This document shows, piece by piece, positions 23,105 to 28,114 of a stretch of DNA of 28,114 nt. The stretch is from Schlegelella_A sp036496385 (GTDB lineage: Bacteria; Pseudomonadota; Gammaproteobacteria; Burkholderiales; Burkholderiaceae_C). The position numbers and the translations under genes were made by a program. The notes below the pieces were generated by a model. That model was given only the letters and a program-made list of their open reading frames with translations. It was not told the origin of the DNA and made no database searches. Where the stretch lies: contig DASXLD010000129.1 of assembly GCA_036496385.1 (NCBI GenBank), positions 1 to 28,114 on the forward strand. Reading direction: 5' to 3'. Each line of letters starts with the position of its first letter. Within the stretch, counting starts at the first letter, position 1.

Positions 23105-24838
23105 TCAGACGGTTCTGACCTTGACCGTGGCGTGCTCGTTGATGCCCATGGCGCCGAAGAAGAGCGCCACCATTCGATGCGCCTCGACGAAGCTCACGGT
23201 GCGGTTCTCGCTGCGCCGCGCCAGCACCCAGTTCAGCAGGTCGCCGGCGGCGATGAAGTCGACCCGGATCAGCCGCGCGCACGAGACGTTGACGATCTTG
23301 GCCGTGCCGAGCTCGTTGTCCATCTTCTTCAGCGTGTTGCTGATGTCGCCGATCAGCTGGCCCGAGAGCTCGACGGTACCGACCTCGACGAGCTGCGCCG
23401 CGTCGGTGATCTGCGATTCTTGGAAGCTGGTCGAGACGTCGCTCACGACCGACAGCGGCGGCTGCGTCGTTCCCTGGTTGGAGCCGGCGATGCGGACGAC
23501 GCAGCGCGCCGCTTCCCAGGACGGCGGCGAGACCTCGTAGGTCACGCAGTAGTCGATCGCCGCTTCGTCGAAGTGGTCGGGGCGGTTGCTCATGCGCAGC
23601 GCGTCGAGGCGCAGCTGCCAGTACGCCGGGTCGACGTCGCGCACGCCCGTCGGCGCCGCTTCCTGCAGCACCGCGAAGAGGCGCTCGCCCGATAGCCAAC
23701 GCATGTCGACGTCCTGCGGCATCCAGCTGCGGAAGAGTTCGGAGAGCCGTCCCGCTGCCTCCGCATCCATCGTCTGCAGCGCGCCCCAGTCGAACACCCA
23801 CGGCAGCGGCATCTGCAGGGCAAGCGACGACAGTCGCGCGACCGCCTCGGCGTCGAGGTAGTGCGGGCAGACCCAGCCGACCTGGCCTTCGATGCGCGCG
23901 CTGCTCGGCCGCTCCTCGCTCGCTGCCTCGGCGACCATCTTGGGCAAGGAGAACCATTGCGGCGCCGACCAGCCGAACTGCTGCGCATAGTCGAGCGCAA
24001 GGCTCTCGAACTTGTGCTGCTGCCCGGTGGCGCGGTAGAGGTCGAACAGGACGAGCCAGGTCTCGGCGTGCTGCGAGCGCGTTCCGCCGAGTCCGGTGAG
24101 GCCCGAGAGCGCCTGCTCGCATTGCTCGAAGTCGGCGTTGGCGAAGGCGATCACGGCTTCGTCGAGCTCGGGGTCGTGCGTGACCTCGCTGCTCGCGACC
24201 GCGAACGCCTTGCTGAACTCCTCGGCCTGCGGCATCTCGAGCCGGATCGGCGCGACGGCCGGCGCACGCTGCACCGGCTGGGCTGCGGGCGCGGCCGCAG
24301 GCGTCGGCGTTGCGGGCGCAGGCTTCGCCGCCTGTGCCGGCGCCGGAACGAAGTCGGAGACGCGCCCCCCGAGCTGCGACGGGTTCGCCGCCGGCCGCAG
24401 CTTGGCAACGTCGAGCGGAGCCGGCTGCGTCGGCGCGTTGTAGAACTCGGGAGCGCGACGCTGCGTGTTCGAGTAGCCGTCGCCGACCATCTGCTGCTCG
24501 ATCTCGTCGATCTTCGCCTTGACGCCGGCGTCCTGGCGTGCCGGCGTCTCGGCAGTGCGCGGCTCGGAGTCGTCCATGCGCGACGAGCCGCCGAGTGCGG
24601 CGAGCTGCTCGCCCGAGAGGCCTTCGCGGCGGACCTTGCGCAGCATGTCGAACTCGCGCTTGCGCACGAAATCGTTGCGGCGCTTGCGTTCGATCATCGC
24701 CTTCAGCTCGCCCTTGGCGTAGTCGGCCTCGCGCGACTCGTCGTTTTGGGCGTCGAGGTCGGTCCATTCCGTGCCAGGGTTGGCCACGAACTTGACCACC
24801 TTGCGAAAGAAGCTCGTCGTGTCTTTGGGTTCCGCCAT
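23105..24838 (-). CDS. Large STAS-domain protein with duplicated helical/STAS modules
   Basis: A 577-aa protein. Residues 36-85 are highly charged and probably helical (YAKGELKAMIERKRRNDF). Residues ~90-200 are a disordered-looking linker ending in a Pro/Ala tract. Two similar modules follow. Module 1 has a helical motif ending ALDYAQQFGWSAPQW (281-295) and a STAS-like segment (about 312-393) with VFDWGALQTMDAEAAGRL. Module 2 has AIDYCVTYEVSPPSW (427-441) and a clearer STAS domain (about 484-574) with VNVSCARLIRVDFIAAGDLL and FFGAMGINEHA. STAS domains bind partners in anti-sigma or transport control. The gene sits between dksA and hslV on the same strand. Partner and role are unknown. Confidence 0.82.
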   Translation of the reverse strand: MAEPKDTTSFFRKVVKFVANPGTEWTDLDAQNDESREADYAKGELKAMIERKRRNDFVRKREFDMLRKVRREGLSGEQLAALGGSSRMDDSEPRTAETPARQDAGVKAKIDEIEQQMVGDGYSNTQRRAPEFYNAPTQPAPLDVAKLRPAANPSQLGGRVSDFVPAPAQAAKPAPATPTPAAAPAAQPVQRAPAVAPIRLEMPQAEEFSKAFAVASSEVTHDPELDEAVIAFANADFEQCEQALSGLTGLGGTRSQHAETWLVLFDLYRATGQQHKFESLALDYAQQFGWSAPQWFSLPKMVAEAASEERPSSARIEGQVGWVCPHYLDAEAVARLSSLALQMPLPWVFDWGALQTMDAEAAGRLSELFRSWMPQDVDMRWLSGERLFAVLQEAAPTGVRDVDPAYWQLRLDALRMSNRPDHFDEAAIDYCVTYEVSPPSWEAARCVVRIAGSNQGTTQPPLSVVSDVSTSFQESQITDAAQLVEVGTVELSGQLIGDISNTLKKMDNELGTAKIVNVSCARLIRVDFIAAGDLLNWVLARRSENRTVSFVEAHRMVALFFGAMGINEHATVKVRTV

Positions 24839-24921
24839 CGAGAGCAAGTCCTCAGCGGAGCGGCCGATTCCGGCTCGTGGCCGGCCCCCAGCGCCAGGCG
24901 TCGCTGCCCGGGGGCCGCGGC

Positions 24922-26001
24922 CTAGTCGCCGAACATCTTCTGTTTCAGCTCGCGCCGCTGCTGCGCTTCGAGCGACAGTGTAGCGGTGGGCCGGGCGATC
25001 AACCGGCCGAGGCCGATGGGTTCGCCGGTTTCGTCACAGAAACCGTACTCACCCGAGTCGATGCGGGCGAGCGACTGCGAGATCTTCTTCAGCAGCTTCC
25101 TCTCGCGGTCCCGAGTTCGCAACTCGAGGGCATGCTCCTCCTCGATCGTCGCCCGGTCGGCGGGATCGGGGACGATCGAAGTGTCTTCGCGCAGGTGCTC
25201 GGTCGTCTCGCCCGCATTGCTCAGGAGATCGTCCTTCAGCGCCTGCAGCTTCATGCGGAAGAACTCGAGCTGCTTCTCGTTCATGTACTCCGATTCGGGC
25301 ATTGCAAGCAACTCGTCGTCGGTGAGGTCGCGGCCGGGCTTCGCCTTCCACGCATTTGCCAGCTTCGGATCTGCCTTGTGCGCTTGCTTGGGCGTGTCGT
25401 GCTCTTGCTTGTTCATCTCTCGGGTCGGCGGCCGCGGCGGCGCGAACCGGTCGGCGAATCGTGACGTCGGTGGCGGCAACGGCGCTTGCACCGGAGCGAC
25501 GAAATACTTCGGTGTGCCCCGCCCGGGTTTGCGCGGAACAAAACCATTCGGCGCAGTGGCAACGGGCGCGCCCGCGGTCGCCGCGGGTGCCACGCTCCTG
25601 CCCGGCGCGGCGGCTGACGACGGCGCCGGCGCTTTCGCGGCTTGCGACTTCCCGCTCGGCGCCGGTTTTGGCGCTGGCGTCGGCAATCTCGTCGCCGGCG
25701 ACTTCGTCGGCGCCGGCTTCTTTTTCGCCACTGGAGCAGGGGCGCGGCCACTCCTTGCCGGCGCGGCCTTCTTGGTCGGTGCTGCCTTGCGGACCAACGC
25801 CTTGCGCGGCGCGGCCTTCTTGGTCGCGACCGGCTTCTTCGCGGCCGGCTTCTTCAGCGCCGGCTTTTTCTTCGCCACGGTGGCCTTGCCCTTGCCCTTG
25901 GCAGGTGCAGGGCGGCGCGGCGCAGGCTTCGCCGTCGGCCGTGTACGCGAGGTCTTCGCGACGGGCTTCTTCGCGGTCTTCTTGACGGCAGGTTTTTTCA
26001 C
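24922..26001 (-). CDS. dksA: DksA-family RNA polymerase-binding protein with long basic N-terminal extension
   Basis: A 359-aa protein whose last ~134 residues are DksA, the transcription factor that works with ppGpp in the RNA polymerase secondary channel. The coiled-coil tip DPADRAT keeps Asp282 and Ala284, equivalent to E. coli Asp74 and Ala76. The zinc finger keeps one cysteine (Cys322, YGFCDETGEPIG) and has Thr, Ser and Ala in place of the other three, as in known single-cysteine DksA proteins. Residues 1 to ~225 are a Lys/Ala/Pro-rich histone-H1/AlgP-like tail. GTG at 26001 is chosen for AGGAG five nt upstream; ATG at 26022 is possible. An internal in-frame ATG at 25416 after GAGAG would give a 164-aa standard-sized DksA. 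Confidence 0.92.
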   Translation of the reverse strand: MKKPAVKKTAKKPVAKTSRTRPTAKPAPRRPAPAKGKGKATVAKKKPALKKPAAKKPVATKKAAPRKALVRKAAPTKKAAPARSGRAPAPVAKKKPAPTKSPATRLPTPAPKPAPSGKSQAAKAPAPSSAAAPGRSVAPAATAGAPVATAPNGFVPRKPGRGTPKYFVAPVQAPLPPPTSRFADRFAPPRPPTREMNKQEHDTPKQAHKADPKLANAWKAKPGRDLTDDELLAMPESEYMNEKQLEFFRMKLQALKDDLLSNAGETTEHLREDTSIVPDPADRATIEEEHALELRTRDRERKLLKKISQSLARIDSGEYGFCDETGEPIGLGRLIARPTATLSLEAQQRRELKQKMFGD

Positions 26002-26068
26002 GGGTTCTCCTCGCAACGGCATCGCGAGCCTCGCACGCGAGACGCGTTGCGAAGGCGGGGCCGTTTTT

Positions 26069-26139
26069 GACCGCCGCGGATTGTAGTCACGCCTCCGGTG
26101 TGCCCGGAGGCTCGATCAGGGCCTCTTGTCGCGGCGGTC
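26069..26139. other. Inverted repeats between cobW-type gene and dksA
   Basis: The gap holds a perfect 8-bp hairpin, gcctccgg (26091-26098) and ccggaggc (26104-26111), inside a larger 10-bp inverted repeat, gaccgccgcg (26069-26078) and cgcggcggtc (26130-26139). On the minus strand there is no T-tract after the stem, so it is not a standard terminator. TACAAT (26085-26080, minus strand) between the arms is a possible -10 box for dksA without a clear -35. Confidence 0.4.
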
Positions 26140-26144
26140 GGAAC

Positions 26145-27209
26145 TCAGACCAGGCACTGCTCGAGACCTTGTTTCAGGATGTCTTTCGGCAGGTCGATGC
26201 CGATGAAGACCATCTTGCTGGCCTTCTTCTCGCCGGGCGCCCATTTCGGCCCGAGATCGCTGCCCATCAGCTGGTGCACGCCCTGGAAGATGACCTTGCG
26301 GTCGGCGCCCTTCATGTGCAGCACGCCCTTGTAGCGCAGCATCTTCGGGCCGTAGACCTGAACGATCGCGCCAAGGAAATCCTCGAGCTTGCCGGCGTCG
26401 AACGCCTTGTCGGCGCGAAACACGAACGACTTGACGTCATCGTCGTGGGCGTGATGGTGCGGGTGGTCGCAGTGCTCGCCGTGCTCGTGGTCGTGATCGT
26501 GATCGTGATCGTGATCGTGATCGTGTTCGTGTTCGTGATGCTCGTGCTCATCGGCCTTCAGGAAATCGGGGTCGATGTCGAGCTTGGCGTTGAGGTTGAA
26601 GCCCTTCAGGTCGAAGACGTCCTTCAGCGGCACGTCACCGAAGTTGACCCTTGTCTGCGGCGCGCGCGGGTTCATGTGCTTGACGCGATGGATCAGCGCC
26701 GCGACGGTCTCGTCGTCGACGAGGTCGGTCTTGCTGATGAAGATCTGGTCGGCGAATCCGATCTGGCGGCGCGCTTCCTGGCGGCTGTCGAGCTGCTGGT
26801 CGCCGTGCTTGGCGTCGACCAGGGTCAGGATCGAGTCGAGAAGATAGGTCTCGGCGATCTCGTCGTCCATGAAGAAGGTCTGTGCCACCGGGCCGGGATC
26901 GGCAAGGCCGGTCGTCTCGATCACGACGCGCTCGAAATCGAGCTCGCCCTTCCTCTTCTTCTCGGCGAGGTCGGCGAGGGTGGTCCGCAGGTCCTCGCGG
27001 ATCGTGCAGCAGACGCAGCCGTTGTTGAGCTGGATGATCTGCTCCCGGGCGTCCTGGACGAGGATCTCGTTGTCGATGTTCTCCTCGCCGAACTCGTTCT
27101 CGATCACCGCGATCTTTTGGCCGTGCGCCTCTGTGAGCACACGCTTCAGGAGCGTCGTCTTGCCCGAGCCGAGGAAGCCGGTCAGGATGGTGGCGGGGAT
27201 CAGGCTCAT
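26145..27209 (-). CDS. COG0523/CobW-family GTP-binding metallochaperone, His-rich
   Basis: A 354-aa G3E GTPase. Walker A is GFLGSGKTT (11-19). The metal-binding CXCC motif is GCVCC (64-68), followed by VIETTGLADPGPVAQ and ISKTDLVDD (the base-specificity motif). Residues ~226-264 form a run of His alternating with Asp or Glu, then HCDHPHHHAHDDD; the C-terminal CobW_C domain (about 265-350) ends in GIDLPKDILKQGLEQCL. Such proteins insert or allocate metals, most often zinc (ZNG1/YeiR/YjiA types); the lack of cobalamin genes makes a true CobW unlikely, though IcmF does use B12. ATG at 27209 is the start by homology. No Zur box was recognised upstream. Divergent from corC. Confidence 0.92.
   Translation of the reverse strand: MSLIPATILTGFLGSGKTTLLKRVLTEAHGQKIAVIENEFGEENIDNEILVQDAREQIIQLNNGCVCCTIREDLRTTLADLAEKKRKGELDFERVVIETTGLADPGPVAQTFFMDDEIAETYLLDSILTLVDAKHGDQQLDSRQEARRQIGFADQIFISKTDLVDDETVAALIHRVKHMNPRAPQTRVNFGDVPLKDVFDLKGFNLNAKLDIDPDFLKADEHEHHEHEHDHDHDHDHDHDHEHGEHCDHPHHHAHDDDVKSFVFRADKAFDAGKLEDFLGAIVQVYGPKMLRYKGVLHMKGADRKVIFQGVHQLMGSDLGPKWAPGEKKASKMVFIGIDLPKDILKQGLEQCLV
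26491..26538. repeat. Tandem hexanucleotide repeat (tcgtga) inside the GTPase gene
   Basis: Eight consecutive 6-bp units with plus-strand consensus tcgtga run from 26491 to 26538; the first five are identical and units 6-7 differ by one base (tcgtgt). On the minus strand they encode alternating His and Asp/Glu. Because the unit is a multiple of three, slippage would change the number of metal-binding His pairs without a frameshift. Confidence 0.9.
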
Positions 27210-27389
27210 GGGCGGTGCACCTTGTTGGGAGTCGCGGCGGCTGCGGGGCGGCAGCGGACGCGAGCGTGCCACATCGGGGCGAAAGGCGCGTAATTCAAGG
27301 CCAGAGCTGGGGGCGGGCCCGGCAGGTGCCATGCGGTAAGCTTCCGCTCCTGCTGTCCGGCTGCTTCCCTCGGCCGCGTTCTTCCTCCC

Positions 27390-28114
27390 ATGTCCGATCT
27401 TCCCGCCGCCCGCGCCACGCGAGGCGCCGACAAGGCCACCGCCCCGGCGGAAAAGCGCCCGTTGCTGAAGAAGCTCCTCGACCTGGTCGCGCCCGGTCCG
27501 GACTCGCGCGACCAGCTGATGGAGTCGCTTGCCGACGCCGAGAACAAGGAGCTGATCGAGCCCGAGTCGCGGATGATGCTCGAGGGCGTCATCCGCATGG
27601 CCGACATGACCGCCGGCGACATCATGGTGGCGAGCCGCCACATGGACCTGCTCGACCTCGATGCGCCGTACGAGGAAATGCTGCGCGTCATCATCCACAC
27701 CGGCCACTCGCGCTTCCCGGTGTTCGAGGGACGGCGCGACAACATCGTCGGCGTCCTCATGGCGAAGGACCTGCTGAAGCTGCAGCGTTCGCCGAGCCTC
27801 AATCTGCGAACGCTGCTGCGGCCGGCGTTCTTCGTTCCCGAGTCGAAGGGCTTGAACGAGCTCTTGCGCGACTTCCGCACCAACCGCAACCATATCGCGA
27901 TCGTCATCGACGAATTCGGCCATACCGCAGGCCTGCTGACGCTGGAGGATGTGCTCGAGGAGATCGTCGGCGAGATCGAGGACGAGTTCGACGAGCAGGA
28001 CGGCGAGTCGAGCATCTACACCCTTGCCGACGGCAGCCAGCGCGTCGCCGGCGATGCGACCGTCGCCGCAGTCAACGAGGCGTTCGACGTCATGCTGCCG
28101 ACCGACGAGTTCGA
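27390..28114 (+). CDS. corC: CorC/HlyC family CBS-domain protein (3' end cut by window)
   Basis: The first 241 codons of a CorC (YbeX)-type protein; the reading frame is still open at the window end. After a short variable N-terminus come LMESLADAENKELIEPESRMM-type helix, ITAGDIMV-type motif (MTAGDIMVASRHMDLLD), and two CBS domains (about 70-190) with HTGHSRFPVFEG, VGVLMAKDLLKL and IAIVIDEFGHTAGLLTLEDVLEEIVGEIEDEFD in pieces. The start of the C-terminal CorC_HlyC domain (SSIYTLADGSQRVAGDATV) is also present. The family is linked to magnesium/cobalt efflux and, through the ybeY-ybeX-lnt neighbourhood, to ribosome and envelope upkeep. ATG at 27390 has no strong ribosome site. Confidence 0.92.
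   Translation, partial: MSDLPAARATRGADKATAPAEKRPLLKKLLDLVAPGPDSRDQLMESLADAENKELIEPESRMMLEGVIRMADMTAGDIMVASRHMDLLDLDAPYEEMLRVIIHTGHSRFPVFEGRRDNIVGVLMAKDLLKLQRSPSLNLRTLLRPAFFVPESKGLNELLRDFRTNRNHIAIVIDEFGHTAGLLTLEDVLEEIVGEIEDEFDEQDGESSIYTLADGSQRVAGDATVAAVNEAFDVMLPTDEF

Noticed and set aside
26491..26538. Short tandem repeat as a CRISPR or replication iteron
   Set aside because: Units are 6 bp with no spacers, lie inside a coding frame and encode the His-rich loop.
27210..27389. Zur or cobalamin-riboswitch control of the metal GTPase
   Set aside because: I found neither a Zur-like palindrome nor a B12-box in the gap.
27210..27923. Upstream extension of the COG0523 GTPase frame
   Set aside because: It is antisense to corC and lacks homology; the family starts at MSLIPATILTGFLG.

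Overview
The window is high-GC (by eye about two thirds G+C) bacterial chromosome. The rRNA sequence, the gene order hslV-hslU beside dksA and a COG0523 GTPase, a single-cysteine DksA, a type III pantothenate kinase and a fused isobutyryl-CoA mutase all fit a betaproteobacterium, probably Burkholderiales/Rhodocyclales-like. I cannot assign a genus. Genes are dense, with many GTG starts and short overlaps. No insertion sequence, phage, CRISPR array or tRNA is visible.

Layout. 1-672: the end of an rRNA operon (last ~363 nt of 23S, a spacer, 5S, a strong intrinsic terminator). 689-3664: a membrane-anchored lipase-like hydrolase, a stand-alone HDOD regulator (stop codons overlapping) and a DUF2855 protein. 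3692-6394: an aldo/keto reductase divergent from DUF2855, then a coupled antibiotic-biosynthesis-monooxygenase-like gene and AMP nucleosidase on the minus strand. 6542-9645: D-amino-acid dehydrogenase coupled by a GTGA overlap to an acyl-CoA carboxylase carboxyltransferase carrying its own N-terminal biotinyl domain. 9629-11912: a 57-aa conserved-looking small protein, a glycine-zipper lipoprotein, a DUF72 protein and a DUF1328 membrane peptide. 12105-13820: a Nudix/metallo-beta-lactamase fusion. 13875-19210 (minus): a putative operon ppk2 - icmF - alpha-methylacyl-CoA racemase. 19352-21071: a YXWGXW lipoprotein, then DUF4864 and coaX on the plus strand. 21167-26001 (minus): hslU, hslV, a large two-STAS protein and a DksA with a ~225-residue Lys/Ala/Pro-rich N-terminal extension. 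26145-28114: a His-rich CobW/COG0523 GTPase divergent from a truncated corC.

Functional themes. Several genes handle acyl-CoAs: the biotinyl-carboxyltransferase, IcmF (isobutyryl-CoA/butyryl-CoA isomerisation with its own G-protein chaperone), the racemase, CoaX (CoA synthesis) and the Nudix domain, which resembles CoA diphosphatase-type Nudix proteins. A second theme is nucleotide and stress physiology: polyphosphate kinase 2, AMP nucleosidase, DksA and HslUV. The genes are mostly recognisable families. The unusual parts are domain architectures (biotinyl-CT, Nudix-MBL, KAP-tailed DksA, duplicated STAS protein) and the ppk2-icmF-racemase grouping. I did not find a clearly new defence or mobile system.
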